Notes: a model not told the origin generated them from the sequence alone. A DNA stretch of 64,000 bases from Apoderus coryli (GCA_911728435.2 OU452198.1:16030001-16094000); one strand, 5' to 3'. Counted from the stretch's first letter, positions 19,931 to 32,241 are shown. A program made the numbers and translations.

Positions 19931-20469
19931 ACAGCGAAAATAAAAAATCAGGCACTACTTTTGTTATAGTCTAATAAATAATATAATAGTCCCCGCACTG
20001 TAAGTAAATCCTTTGTTATATTGCGATCTAAAGCGTGCCGCGGATTTTACGACTAGTAGGGCCAGCAGAAATAGACTGTACGAATACGGGTGAGACAAAA
20101 GGAGAGTAGTGCTTTGCTGTTGTTTAAATCCCTACGCTTACTTGGTCGACTGTGTATTGTAGAGAACGAAGAGAAATTCTGGGCGACCGATGCAACAGAA
20201 TTCTAGACGAGAGAGGGTCGGGGAAGGGGCTAAATACCAACAGCAAAACGGCTGCATATGTTCAAGTGTGGGGACTAGTATATTATTTATTAGACTATGC
20301 TTTTGTGGCGAGGGCAGAGTACCATGTCAAAATGATTTTTTTAATTAAAGTGTTCTTTTGTTTTTGTTAATATTTACACTAAAAATAATTTGCCTAAATA
20401 AAGTAAACATGCGCTAAAATATATAATAAATACATAAAAACTGTTACGTCTTTTATTAACTTTACCTGA

Positions 20470-20860
20470 GAGAAATCTTCCTCATCTGGATCCAAGTTCG
20501 CTACGGAACCTTTTGGCGTTTCTTGATCACCAAGAAAGTCAAATAAATGGTAGTAACACAGCTTAGGAGGGTACACTTCGCCAGCCGATGCTCCAGACTT
20601 AATAGAATCTTCAATACTTCTTCATTTCTTTTCTAACGTTGCTTCTTAAATTATTAATTTTTTTTGACGACTGCATCTTTATTGGCGGTACGGTTTATTT
20701 CTTTCAGCTTTTCTACCGATTTTTTATAAGCTGCCTCCCTTTTTCTATGATCGTAGTATTCTTTGCGCTTAATTCGCCATAGACAACGCTGAAATTTATA
20801 AACTCGGCTATTATTACTCTGCGTTGTTCCGCAGTACTTAATGCCATTTTATAACAAAAT
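20470..20860 (-). pseudogene. MADF-domain accessory protein of PIF/Harbinger
   Basis: MADF/Myb-like proteins bind the transposon ends and recruit the nuclease. The minus strand starts MALSTAEQRRVIIAEFINF. In a second frame it gives EYYDHRKREAAYKKSVEKLK and EINRTANKDAVVKK, then after a one-base shift in an A-run INNLRSNVRKEMKKY. A stop follows, then SIKSGASAGEVYPPKLCYYH, LFDFLGDQETPKGS and a SNLDPDEEDFSQ-like end beside a GTAAAG donor-like site. The order is that of an insect MADF protein. At least two frameshifts and one stop are present. Confidence 0.75.
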
Positions 20861-21058
20861 TTAGTGCAAAGTTTGATAGAGAACTGAGACCTGGGCAGTC
20901 TTGTCCGCACACTCCTTCCGGTCCAGCGTACAACAGCAGTCTGGCGTAGCTCGACCGAGTTCATTTTCAATACTGCTCCGGTGAACTGCACAGGTTTGCT
21001 CACACACACGTTGCGATACACCTGCACAGATCTACCGGAACGTGAGTTACCGGCTTAA

Positions 21059-21621
21059 CGTGTGAATGAGAAAGACGCCATGGCAGGTCTATTTTATATG
21101 CACAGTGATCTTATTTGTGATTAGCAACATTTCAGTTCTGTTGCTGGTTTTTACCTGCTATAAAATTTGTGAGAAATGGAAATAAAGAAAAAATTCTAGA
21201 AGAGTTTATAGAAATTTGTAAAGAAATTGTTTGTGGAAAGTAAAATCAAGAGAATATTCAGACAGAAATAAAATAATAATATTTCAGATCCTCCTAACTT
21301 CTGGTTGTTGCTAATAATCTCGGAGTTACCGTGAGACGTTCGTGGCAAGTTATACCTCTCGCATTACAGTATCGTTTTGTAATTTTTTTGAAATAATAGC
21401 AAATAGGTGTCTTTATCCATTAGCAAATAATTAAACCAATCTTGTTTTTCAAACTTCAATTCTGCAAGAAGATTTATATGGAAAAATTCTTGTCTTTTTA
21501 ATTACCATGGGTTGCTCCACATCTTCCGCTAATTCTAGCTTTGTTTTGTTTTTTTTTTATGTTGAATTAAACTACAGCTCAGTGCAGCCTCAGTTATTAA
21601 TAATAACTCATCTACATTGAG
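21059..21621. other. Unassigned spacer
   Basis: No gene or repeat recognised. Confidence 0.4.
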
Positions 21622-22038
21622 GACATTTTTAGTTGTCAAATAGCAGTAGGGTCGAGTGATACATCATTTTAAAGCATTTTTATCTGCTTTACAGCGATAA
21701 AGTGACCACTTTTGATATTTGCCCCCATAATTCTCGAGAAAATTGCACCAGTTAGGTACTTGGAACATATATATTACAATTAAAATACAATATTCCCAAA
21801 GATGGAACTGTGGCGTCATTGATAGTGTCTTGGATTCGTATGCGGAAAGTTATGGGTTCGAATCCCACCTCTGACAATAGTTTTTCTTTTCTAATTTTTG
21901 AATAAAGTAGTCAGCTAATGAAAATAATACAATTACAATAATTATTATTATTAAAATTCTGTTTCGTTACGCAGGTCATATATTTGTGATTTTATTATTA
22001 CTTGTCGGGAATGTTTTGGGGTGACAACCGATTTTTTA
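21622..22038 (+). mobile_element. tRNA-like composite repeat, copy B (5'-truncated)
   Basis: It shares CAAATAGCAGTAGGGTCGAG, ATTCTCGAGAAAATTG and a tRNA-like core ending GGGTTCGAATCCCACCTCTG with the other copies. It ends CTTGTCGGGAATGTTTTGGG, GTGACAACCGATTTTTT. Confidence 0.7.
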
Positions 22039-23014
22039 AGATATTTAACAGCTTCCATGTATTTCATTTTCGCCGCCTCTGTTTTATTAAGTTTGCGGAA
22101 TGAAAGAAATAAAGTATTGTATTGTATTTATGGTAATTTCTCTATTTTACACAAAGGAATGTAGATGATTTGCCATTAAGGATAAATAGACTCATATATT
22201 TCGTTGTTGCTATTATTAGTATAGTTTGTAATCATTGATCGCTTTATTGTTGCATTACTTTATTTATTTATATATGGCTTATGAATAATTGTGTAACTAG
22301 ACCGGAAAGCTATACATATTACATCTACATTTATCTGGTTCTAAATGTTTTTACCTTTTTTGTACTGAAACAATACTTGAATTTTTCCCACGCAGGTATA
22401 TTCTGGATTGTAAGTTTTGGCGTGCAGTTGCCAATGCATATTTAAGTGATATTGTTTTGTATATTTATGTACAGCCTTCAGAATTAAGTAATGTTAGCAA
22501 ATGGACTTTGCACTCATGTAGTATAACTTAAATTGAATCAAACTACATAACTTGTTACTATAGGCATAGATAAGCAAATATATAGATGCGCAAAGCATGT
22601 ATATAAATGAAAACACTGTAATGTACTCGATAGGGCAAGACAGAGAGAGACCATGTACACGGCATGGATGAAATTTGTACGCGGTAATAGGTAGTGAGAT
22701 GTTTTTTTTGATCTATGAGGGTAGCTGTTGTTCCCTGTCAAGGTTACGATTTCGTTCATCTATGGTTGAAAGAAACAATAAAGTTATTTATTTATTTACT
22801 TATGTTGTTTTCTAGCTAGTTTCGATACGAGAGTATACGAGGTGTTGTCAGATATCATTGCGTGTTTCTAGATATCCATGTTAATTGATTTTAAAAATAT
22901 TGAGTGTCTAAATGATTATTTAATATTAAATATGAGGGAAGTGCTAAAACTTCGTCGCAATAAGTGCAGGTTCTATGACTGTTCCAACAGCTTAACAAAC
23001 ACAGCTATAATATA
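22039..23014. other. Unassigned DNA with possible retroelement tails
   Basis: GAAATAAAGTATTGTATTGT (near 22110) and AATAAAGTTATTTATTTATT (near 22780) resemble LINE/SINE 3' tails with short tandem units. No coding was recognised beside them. Confidence 0.35.
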
Positions 23015-23100
23015 CATAATATAATAATAGCATTTATTGTCCAACAGTAAGAAACCAATTACAGGAAAAAAATCGTATTTTCAAAAATTCTCGAAACCAG
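23015..23100 (-). repeat. LINE 3'-end scrap
   Basis: AATAATAGCATTTATTGTCC, then CAACAGTAAGAAACC and ATTACAGG, matches the start of the minus-strand LINE at 38.88 kb. Confidence 0.6.
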
Positions 23101-23585
23101 CTAAAGTTTAATTTTAAAAACTCCATTTAAAAGGTGCTTAATTTGTCAAACTTTTCTCTAATTTAACGGACATTGTAACTCCTACCGTTTCCAAGATTCT
23201 AATGCTATCCCATTCTTATCTTGGACACAGTGTATATCAATAGAGTTCAAGCATTGTAAGTTAGATAAAACTGAACATAAATACCTAAATTCTTGGATTC
23301 AGTCGACCGAAAAGTTCATGTACAACACCCCGTATAATAAAAAAATGCTTTTAAAATTAATTTTAGTTGTTCAATATTTAAATTTGGCTGAAAATTATCA
23401 ATATACTTTGGGCATACCTGGTGTATAAGCATTCAACACACAACGTTTGTTCCGAACGAGAAATACACTTTGCTGTGGTCCAGTATAGGTACAATACAAT
23501 TTTTTTTTAGCTAGTGGAGTGTAGTGGCAACATCTATTGGGTACACTGTCTGTGTAGAGATACCACTTCTATTTTTGAGTATTAA

Positions 23586-26220
23586 TATTTGGATCAATCA
23601 CGAGCCCTGTCTTGGGATGAGGGCAAACATGAAGCATTTCGGAGTGCCATGATGATGTCTCCTAACGTTTGGCTTATACATGAGGACGTTCAACTTCTCA
23701 GTGATAATTTGACGTTTACTATACACTATGTCGCAGGTGAACTGGGTTTGACTAGGTTAAAAATGCGTCATGTTTCGTATAAAAATAAACCTTGGTTCGA
23801 TATTGATTGCAACTCTTTAAAAAGAGGCGTTCGAGAGTCGCTGAGGATTTGTAAGTTACATAACTTTGCAGAGCCATTTAAGTCTGATTATATTAACTCA
23901 AAAAACGCATATAAAAGGATGCTACAGAGTAAGAGGGAGGCATATGAGAAGAATGTTGTGGTTGCCCTTAGTTCTGCTAGTAATCAATCACAATTTTGGA
24001 GCACCATTAAGAGATTTAAACAACGTTCTAATGTATGTCCTATATCAATCGGAACCTGGGAACAATATCACGACAGCCTTTCTAGAATAAGAATAATTTC
24101 TGAATTTCAGTTTCCTGAAATCCGTGACGAATTAATGGATGGTGCCATAACACTTGAGGATGTGCAGGAGATCGTAACAAAAACCAAAAATAATAAATCC
24201 CCTGGTGTGGACGAGATATCATACGAATTTCTGAGATTCTGTCATCGTGGCACCGGGTGATTTGCAGTGTTTTACATAAAAAAGGTAGTAGAGACGATCC
24301 ATCAAACTATAGACCTATCTCCTTAGTTAGCTGTGTGATGAAGCTATTTACGTCAATTATAATGAAAAGGTTGACGCATTTTTGTGATTACCACAAAATT
24401 ATACCTGAGTGCCAGACTGGTTTTCGTAAGGGTATAGGCTGTACCGATAATATTTTCGTGTTAACTTCGATTCTACAAATACACTTAAGGCTTAAGAAAC
24501 AAAAAGTGTTTGCCGCTTTTATAGATTTTCGGCGCGCTTTTGATTGTGTTAATCATAATCTACTCTGGTCAAAACTTCATGCGGTGGGCATATCTAGTAA
24601 AGTGATACGAATTATAAAGAATATTTATGATAAGGCGGAAATGTGCGGCAGATGTAATGGTGAAACCACAAAAGCATATCAAATAACAGAGGGAGTTCTC
24701 CAAGGTGAATCACTTAGTCCTCTACTTTTCTCCATATTCCTATACGATATCGAGCAGTTTTTCATATCATGTGGACATACTGGCATAAATATTGACAACA
24801 GGAACAATCTACTTATGCTTTTGTATGCGGATGACCTTGTTCTTTTAAGTGATTCGCAAGTTGACTTAAATCGTAAATTAAAAACGTTACATGATTACTG
24901 TAATATAAATCATTTATCTGTCAACACCTCAAAAACTAAGATGTTGATTTTTGGTAGAGGAGGTTACCAACAAAATTATAAAAATCATAAACTCTATTTT
25001 AATGACTCATTATTAGACATCGCAAAAAGTTATACCTACTTAGGGGTTGAATTTACTTCTTCTGCTTTATTTTGTCAAATGTCTGGGAGAACGGTGCTTA
25101 ATTGTAAACAGGCTATAGGCTCTACCATGGGATTATTGGCACGCACTAAAGTAAATTCCTGGGACGCAAGAATGAAACTGTATCATAGCATCATTGTATC
25201 ATCACTAACTTATGCTGTTGGAGTTTGGGGACTGAGGTATCAGGATGTCTTGGAGCGGGTTCAGGTAGGATTTTTTAAAAAGCTTCTTTCTTTGCCTAGA
25301 AATACACCTGATTATGTAGTGCGGTTGGAGGTGGACGTAATTGGTTTAAGCTATACTATTTTAAAAATGGCACTCACTTGGCGTAAGAAACTTGAACAGA
25401 TGGACGACTCGCGCCTGCCTAAGATATGTTATCAGAGGCTGCTAGCATTAAGTAGTTGTTCAGAAGTAAAATTTAACTGGGTTTCGCAGATCAAGCACTT
25501 TTATAACATCTGTGGTGGCACTCATTTATGGGAATCAGCTAATAATGATTTGATTCTTAACATGTATAGCGATTTTTTAAAACAACATGACATTAATAGA
25601 TTGGCGGTATCAACTTTTCCTTATTTGTCCAACTTCTTTTCATACAATGTTCTGTCTTCTTATTTATCTTTCAAAGTCCCAATATATATAACAAGACTTA
25701 TTGTACAAATTAGAACTTGTGGTCGGGATTATCTACGGTTGACTTATAATGGTATAGCCTACTCGATCAAAATGAACAAGTTGTGTACAATTTGTAATCA
25801 GCACAGGCCGGAGACAGTTGACCATCTTTTCTTTGAGTGTCCCTTGTATGCACATTTTGTCAGATGTGGCAACTTTTACTGATCTGATCTCTGCCTTGGC
25901 ATCGGAATCACTTGCTTGCCTGTCCAGGATAGCGAAATTTTTGGTGGCCATGTTAAAGTTGAGATCGTTCTTACTAAATGAATGATTTTTAATTTGATTT
26001 GAAATTTTAAAATTCTCTAGGATTTAATTGAATTATTTTTTTTTTTTTGATATAAGTTATGTAATTGTACCACTTACCTATTGTGATATGTCATTAGCTC
26101 GTTTTATTATTATTAATTTTTCTTGTATTTTTATTATTAGAATGTATTTTTTTTTTGTTAAACCATACTCTTGTTATAAGGTTTATAACCTTCAGAAACA
26201 ATAAATTATTATTATTATAT
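23586..26220 (+). mobile_element. Non-LTR retrotransposon copy, 5'-truncated
   Basis: It holds a linker and reverse-transcriptase coding region (to 25985), a 3' UTR and the tail AATAAATTATTATTATTATA near 26200. The endonuclease is missing, so the copy begins inside ORF2. A related 3' piece sits at 51.08-52.00 kb. Confidence 0.85.
23589..25985 (+). pseudogene. LINE reverse transcriptase with C-terminal zinc motif
   Basis: The first frame (to 24260) covers the linker before the polymerase and the first RT block, KNNKSPGVDEISYEFLRF. It then shifts, losing about 40-60 residues, to GSRDDPSNYRPISLV. The second frame runs 541 codons with FIDFRRAFDCVN, GVLQGESLSPLLF and the catalytic YADD at about 24824. 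The C-terminus has CTICNQHRPETVDHLFFEC, a CCHC-like zinc motif. After a one-base shift near 25858 the true tail continues to KFLVAMLKLRSFLLNE. Since the catalytic residues are intact, this is a recently dead copy. The clade is uncertain. Confidence 0.9.
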
Positions 26221-27689
26221 TATTAATATTGCCATAAGCGTTGATCATCTATGTTTATCTATGCTATAGGATACGACACTGCTGTCAGTGCACGTGGTGT
26301 ACTCAATAAATGCATTACTAACTGCAGAAAGAATACAACTCACACTGTTAAAAATATTGAATAAACTAAAAAAACTTGACAACTTGTTTAGTAATCAGAT
26401 TGTTAATTATAAAGTTCGGGAAAACATTCTTTATAATTATACTAATGGCTTTCATTAACGTTATTTTTTAAAATTATACGGAAAAGAGAAATTTAGTTTG
26501 AGATGTAACAATAATTTTAACTAATACATTAAAAATTCGAGAGTATGAGACGTAATGTGTTGGCATAAGTATATTAGTTTTGTTCATCCAGTAGAGTTTT
26601 TCGATATAAGCTTCTGAAATCTGGTATTTTTGATGTTTTGAGGTGCAAGGCAATATCATTGTACAAACAGTAGATGCCCGGCTTGTCATGATGTTCTGAT
26701 ATATTACCCCTATAGCGAAAATATTTCTGACAGCTAAAATAAGTGCGTATCATTTATATAGCCGGGCGTTTTTTGCCAGTTATTACAAGTTTCGACGAAG
26801 CCGCGCCCGGACGAAATTTTCACGTTAATACAAATTTGTAGGCACACTCTCCCAAAAACTGCGCGAATCTGAACTTGTACTATTACTATTCTTTCCTAAA
26901 ATATTTCTTTACTTAACAAAAGAAAATATAAGCAATTAATAAGATTTTAAAACTGAACTTAGTTGCTGTTGTAAATTTTGAACGACCTTGAGTATGACGT
27001 TTTCAAGTGCTCCTCAGTTTTCTCTAACGTCTTAATACTCGACTAATTAACGATTGGGCAACATTAAGAATTTGTGCAATCCTAATTTGATCATATTCCT
27101 CGTTACAACAGTTGGGTAATTAGGGACACACTGTACACATTTTCCATTCTCTCAATAGAGTCAATAAGTTTTCCATTGATTTTGTGGTTTTAATAAATCT
27201 GCATTGAAAGTGAACCGTGACATGTGGAGTTGATTCTTGATAAACACTTCAACTGTCGAGTGTATGTATGCACTTGATTAACAACGTTGTGTGATTTATT
27301 AAGGATTTGTTATAACCTAATTTGGCACACCCTGCATGCTCTATATTTGCATAAAACCCACTTGAAGCATTGCTTTATGAAATTCAATATCTGTATCTTG
27401 TTAGAATAGAATAATAATATATGCACAACGTGATCTATTATATTTGCTCATATAGCCATGATCATTAAAATATTAAAGTATATTTTGCATGTTAGAAACA
27501 TTGTCGTGGTCGTCCTTGATATGAAAAAATAGATTTTATGTGTGCAGATATAGTTAGTTGGTTAGTGATATATGAATATAATTTGTTTGAATACCTTATG
27601 TCACATATTTTTTGAACACATAATTCTATTTTTAAGAAGTTATATGAAAACTGTCATCATTTGTCTTTAGTCGATAAGATACAGTCGAT
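26221..27689. other. Unassigned DNA
   Basis: About 1.5 kb with isolated ends of CAGGGTG type (ACACACTGTAC near 27131, CACACCCTGCA near 27333) but no bounded element or gene that I can support. Confidence 0.4.
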
Positions 27690-27915
27690 ACAGTGTGTCC
27701 CTGGATGTTAGGATTACTCTTGTAAATGACAAGAAAATTTTATGCTCCTGCTTGGTTTGAAAGTAATTTGTAATTTGCGACGTTTTTTCCCCTTGTAACT
27801 ACATTTTTCAGACGAAATACGCGGAAACATTATTGATAAAAGTTGTTGAATGAAAGGTTGAGTAGGTGTGTAAAATCTCAAAATCCTAGGCATACTGTGA
27901 TTTTTGACCCTTTTT
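27690..27915. mobile_element. MITE family of 11.1 kb, truncated copy
   Basis: It starts CAGTGTGTCCCTGGATGTTA and shares ordered blocks with 11127-11430, including CTCCTGCTTGGTTTGAAAGT and GAATGAAAGGTTGAGTAGG. The right end is missing. Confidence 0.6.
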
Positions 27916-27983
27916 TTATCGAAAAAGTTCAAATAATTGCCCTTTAGCAAAAATAAATACAAAATAGTGTGTTTTACAATTTG

Positions 27984-28023
27984 TAGCCTGAAGATGCAAG
28001 TAAATATTGCGAAACATCGCTAA
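27984..28023 (+). ncRNA. Candidate hammerhead ribozyme, degenerate
   Basis: The order is TAGC (helix I), CTGAAGA, one nucleotide, GCAA-loop-TTGC (helix II), GAAAC, then AUC followed by GCTA, which pairs with TAGC. Helix III is reduced to one possible pair, so cleavage is doubtful. The layout matches the better candidate at 30.46 kb. Confidence 0.45.
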
Positions 28024-28130
28024 AGAAACAAAAAACTGTAGTTTCTCTCTGTCCTAAAACGAACAAGATTCCTACATAAAATTAATATCAAGGAAGTTAT
28101 GCCGCAGTGTTTAAATTTTTTTTTGTTTTT

Positions 28131-29642
28131 TAGCACTCCATATCATATATGTAAGATGTAGATATGGAGACTATTAGTTTCATGAAAAAAAATTTTTTTT
28201 ACTTTACCCGGAAATACTTGTTTTTGGTCATTTTATACATAAAGAAGTAGTTGTAAAAAAAATGTCTGTCTGTCTGTATGCACGAAAACGCAAAAACCAC
28301 TTAACAGATTTTAACCAAATTTGGTACAAAAATACTATTGGACATGGCAAGGAGCTGATTAGATTTTGGGAAACATTGAGCGTAGGCACGGGATTTAAAA
28401 GAGGGTTCAAAAATTAAAAAAATTCGTAGTTCTTAAACTTATCCGAAATACTGCATAATTTTTTACGCATTTAATTGAATATAACCTAAAATATTGAACA
28501 TCAAATATTAGACCACATTGGCGTTCGAAGATAGTGTAAAATGGGGTAAGAAATATTTGAAAAAAACGTACTTCTTAAACATAGCAGAAATATTAACTAA
28601 TTATTTATAGCTTTAATAGAATATAACCTAGAAAATGTGTCATATATAACTTACTTTCATAGGCGTTCGTAAATAGTGGAAAAGGGGTCAAAACATAAAA
28701 AATATATATTTCCAAAACTTATTCGAAATATGGAATAATTTTTCATAGTTGTGATAGAATATAACCACATTCACATTCGAAAAAAATGTAAAATGGGGTA
28801 AAAAGGTTAGAAAAAACGAATTTCTTAAACATAGCAGAAATATTGACTAGTTATTTATAGCATTGATAGAATATAACCTAATAAATGTGTTATAAATAAC
28901 TTGTTTTCATAGACGTTCGTAATTATTGTAAAAGGGGTCAAAATAAAAACATATATACTTCCTAAACTTATTCGGAATACGGAATAATTTTTCGTAGTTG
29001 TGATACTAGTTCACACAGGCGTTCAAAAAAGGGTAAAAAACGTAAAAAAAAAACTTCCAAATAGAACAGAAAAATTGGGTACATATATATAGCTTTGATA
29101 TAAGATAACCTACAACATGCAGCATAACAATTTTGGTTACATAGGCGTTCGTAAATAGTATATAATAAAACTAAAAAAAAAACAATTATTTTGCGTACAA
29201 GAACTTGGCCTAGAAGATCTGAAACATAAAATATGTACGTATAAATAGTGCCTCCAAAGAGAAGAAACATGAACAAAACCCGATACTTAAAAAATAGCTG
29301 ATATCTAAAACAAAACAAAAATTTATTAAATTTAGATAAATGACAAAAAGTCATAAAATTATTACTTAATACATTCTCATTAGAAACTCAATCCCAATCC
29401 GTAACGAAAAACCCTATAGGATAAAATAAATCCCACAGTTAATAATAAGAATGATAATTATCTTAAAAATGAAATGATTATAAGACAAGAACCGCACTTG
29501 AAAATTTACAAAATGTACATTACCGTACCTTCTAGAAGGATAGCTCCAAGACTTCACTAAGGCGGGGCCTCAGCAACAATTTATTCTACATCATAATCGT
29601 GTTCACTTAAATATGGAGAGCTATTCGTGCCTCGAGGGCAAC
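28131..29642 (-). mobile_element. Noncoding repeat R, copy 1
   Basis: It is an inverted copy of 32242-34092. The ends TAGCACTCCATATCATATAT (28131) and ATATGGAGAGCTA (to 29623) are inverted relative to each other. CTCGAGGGCAACAG follows. Inside are about 140-bp units, each opening with a CGTTCGTAAATAGT-like motif followed by GAATATAACCTA. No protein is encoded; the element type is unknown. Confidence 0.8.
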
Positions 29643-29645
29643 AGT

Positions 29646-30265
29646 TTTTTTTTTGTATATTATGATCATCAGATAAAATCAATAAGTTCATATTTATTTA
29701 ATATGACGTCTAACAAAAACTATTCAAACATCAAAGCTCTATTTGTCGTCGTTATGATAAAAGACCCCATATTGAAGGTTTTTTGTATACGGTCATTCAC
29801 ATTTAGTTTTATATCCTTTAAAGAATTGCGCTGCACTATCTGATGAAAATTGTTAAAATTAATCTGATTCTAATTAGCTAGACGAAAGCGCATAATATCC
29901 CTAAGTAGTTTTTTTTTGTCTATATTGTAAAACATTGAATGGATTTCCACAAGATCGCACTTGAATGAAATTACGTGTTTTATTATTACATTAGTGGATT
30001 ATTTTATTCAAAAGAAGTTATATCATAGTATTTCTCACTCATTAATTCTCATTTTAATTTTCATGAAAGTTTTGGTAGATATTATTATTTGTATTTGAAC
30101 TGTACTCTACCTACTCCAATACCATATCTACTATTCTGTATACATTATGTATCATTTCCTGTATGCATTAGTTTTAAACACCCATGCAAGCAACCTGATT
30201 TTAGTGGAACTTGAATATCTGCTGTATTTTTATAGAGAAAATGGGTCTTGAAAATACATAATGTT
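29646..30265. other. Unassigned DNA
   Basis: A 76-codon frame at 29613-29843 overlaps the repeat edge and has no recognisable domain. Nothing else seen. Confidence 0.4.
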
Positions 30266-30267
30266 TA

Positions 30268-30296
30268 TAAAAGTTTCGCCCACCTTGGAGATCATC
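30268..30296 (-). ncRNA. Hammerhead-like core, weak
   Basis: The minus strand has CTGATGA, a short imperfect hairpin with UCC/GGG pairing, then GAAAC. There is no cleavage triplet or helix I. It lies about 200 bp from the strong candidate in the same orientation. Confidence 0.25.
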
Positions 30297-30463
30297 AGAT
30301 ATAACGTGAGTGTGTGCTTTTTGCCTTGTGTTGTTTTTTCAATTCGATTTCTCGTCCTTTTTGTTCAATAAAATAATATACAGGGTGTAAATACATAAAT
30401 AAGTTGAATAAAACTGCGTCTACTCCACAAAAAGATCTTTATATACACGTTACAATTCGTGCA

Positions 30464-30510
30464 GGCTGCCAGACATGTTTCGGACTATATGTCCATCATC
30501 AGTGGCTAAG
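30464..30510 (-). ncRNA. Candidate type I hammerhead ribozyme
   Basis: Read on the minus strand: GCCA (30506-30503), CTGATGA (30502-30496), one U, GGAC-loop-GTCC, GAAAC, ATG, UC, then UGGC (30471-30468). GCCA pairs with UGGC as helix I. GGAC/GUCC makes helix II. ACAUGU is a self-complementary mini helix III, as known for hammerheads of Penelope-like elements and retrozymes, which often cleave as dimers. The predicted cut follows GUC, between 30472 and 30471. The extra U after CUGAUGA is unusual for the textbook fold. Confidence 0.65.
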
Positions 30511-30729
30511 AACCTTGTACAATGTCGTTACATGTAGGAATTATACTTCATATGGACTTAATATAGAAATTGAAGTTACAGGATTAAAACGTCTATACAA
30601 TATCTGTAAAATAATAGCTTAATTAGGATGTGATGTAATATATAGTATTTGTTGAAATCTCACCATTTTGTGGAAAAGTGTTTACATTTTTTTAAGTTTC
30701 CTCATAAAAAAATACATAAATCTCAAGAA

Positions 30730-31068
30730 TAACTATCGGGTGTTAGTCCCTCACAATTGAAGCAACAACGCATACTATTTCCATTACTCTCCAACGAAAA
30801 TTATCACGAATATACCTTACTTTACCCTATCTGTGAAGGACTGCACTACCATTGCGGCCTTTAAAAGAAAATTGACTTTATCTCTAAAGGGGGATCAGTA
30901 GACTGTGTTTGTAATTATTTTATGTTCTGTTTTGTAATTGTGTTTTAATTTTTAATTGTTTAAAAATGTAGTGATATTTTGTGGTTTTTTTTTATTTTTG
31001 TATGTATTTATACATCAATGTAAATAGCATATATGCTAAATAAAGGATTATTATTATTATTATAAGTG
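30730..31068 (+). pseudogene. LINE 3' end with short RT tail
   Basis: The plus strand reads PYFTLSVKDCTTIAAFKRKL and then TLSLKGDQ before a stop at 30900. This is the usual last segment of CR1/jockey-like reverse transcriptases. A 3' UTR and AATAAAGGATTATTATTATT (near 31050) close the copy. Only about 340 bp were inserted. Confidence 0.7.
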
Positions 31069-31890
31069 CGAAATAATTAAGATGTGATTCTTTGTTGTCA
31101 CATAAACAAGACTAAATGTCAAAATAATATAAATATAATTTTTATAGTTTAATGGCAAATGCATGACTATCTAATTAAAATATAGCAAAATAATCCAATC
31201 AACTTGTTTTTATTTCAGAAACTTTACAGTTTAGGTATAGGAACATGATATATCATTTGAAAGTAAATTTGATTGTATTTCAGAATATTTGATAATATAG
31301 AATAAAAATTTAGTTAAAAAGCTGTTATTATTGCAAGACAACGGTTTAAAACCACACAAAAACAACACGCCACATAACATCTTTTAAAACCGACGGCTCA
31401 TACAACATGTTGCCAGGTTTACCACTGCATGGCGTCTCTACAATATAGGTGGCTTTGACTCATCAATTAAAAAATTTTTGTAGGGGGTGTATTTATAGCG
31501 AACCTATTCAGATTGGCTCTAGCGATGATAACCCTAGTTGGTGAAGTATCTACTACAAACACGAATGTGAAATCGCAGATAAATTGAAACAGAAGAGCAA
31601 AAATCTACAAGCAATAATAATTCTGAATGTCGTTAATACAAAAATAGTACATTCGAATATGTCAATATTTCCGATTAACTTAAAAATGAACGAGATAGCA
31701 TTATGTTGTCTCATGTATCACTGTATCCTAGAACTAGAAATAGGATTACACAAGTCAATAAATAATCAAGATAATAGTTTTTAATATTGAAGCTCATTAG
31801 ATATTAAATTATATTAAGAGTATTACCACTTTTATAGTAATTTTCCACAATGGGAATTCGTTATGTACCTACTGTAGCGCTCTATTTTAC
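31069..31890. other. Unassigned DNA, includes short repeat at 31230-31300
   Basis: Apart from the stretch shared with 11.0 kb (inverted), nothing is recognised. Confidence 0.4.
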
Positions 31891-32218
31891 AGCCTACTGC
31901 AACAGCTTAACATAGTGCTCCTGCTGTCTACTAACGAACGGCGGGAATGTCAAATTTTGACACTACGAATTTTGACACTACGAATGCCGCGCAAATCAAA
32001 ATGTCATCCTGCCACAGCTTAACATAGTAAGCTGCGCTTCTGCTGTCTACTAATGAAACGACCATTTCTTTATGTCAAATTCTGCCACTATTAATGAAAC
32101 GACCATTTTTTTATGTCAAATTATGCCACTACAATTCCGCGAAATTGAAAACCTTATCCTGCCACAGCTTGACATAGTAAGCTGTGCTACTTCTGTCTAC
32201 TAACGAACGGCCATTTTT
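31891..32218 (+). repeat. 110-bp minisatellite, block 1
   Basis: Three degenerate tandem units. Each has CACAGCTTA-acatag-TAAGCTGTG (a 9-bp-arm hairpin), CTGCTGTCTACTAA, CGGCCATTTTT, ATGTCAAATT and CACTACGAATGCCGCG. The array resumes at 34.84 kb. Confidence 0.8.
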
Positions 32219-32241
32219 CCTTTATATAAATAAATAAATAA

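Larger units (their letters stand above)
19171..21055 (-). mobile_element. PIF/Harbinger-type element remnant
   Basis: The left end AGCAGGCCACTCACGTTCCG and right end GGAACGTGAGTTACCGGCT are inverted and flanked by TAA (19168-19170 and 21056-21058). TAA is the usual 3-bp target of this superfamily. TIR similarity goes about 40 bp inward. It carries a MADF-type accessory gene, reading inward from the right end, and a GC-rich block at 19.7-19.9 kb. I find no clear DDE nuclease. Confidence 0.75.

Noticed and set aside
26760..26820. GCCGGGCG...CGCGCCCGG inverted pair
   Set aside because: Short and isolated; no element ends or gene nearby.
28968..29354. 128-codon frame with many aromatic residues, possible membrane protein
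   Set aside because: It is the translation of the AT-rich noncoding repeat R; the second copy of the repeat has the same composition without a conserved frame.
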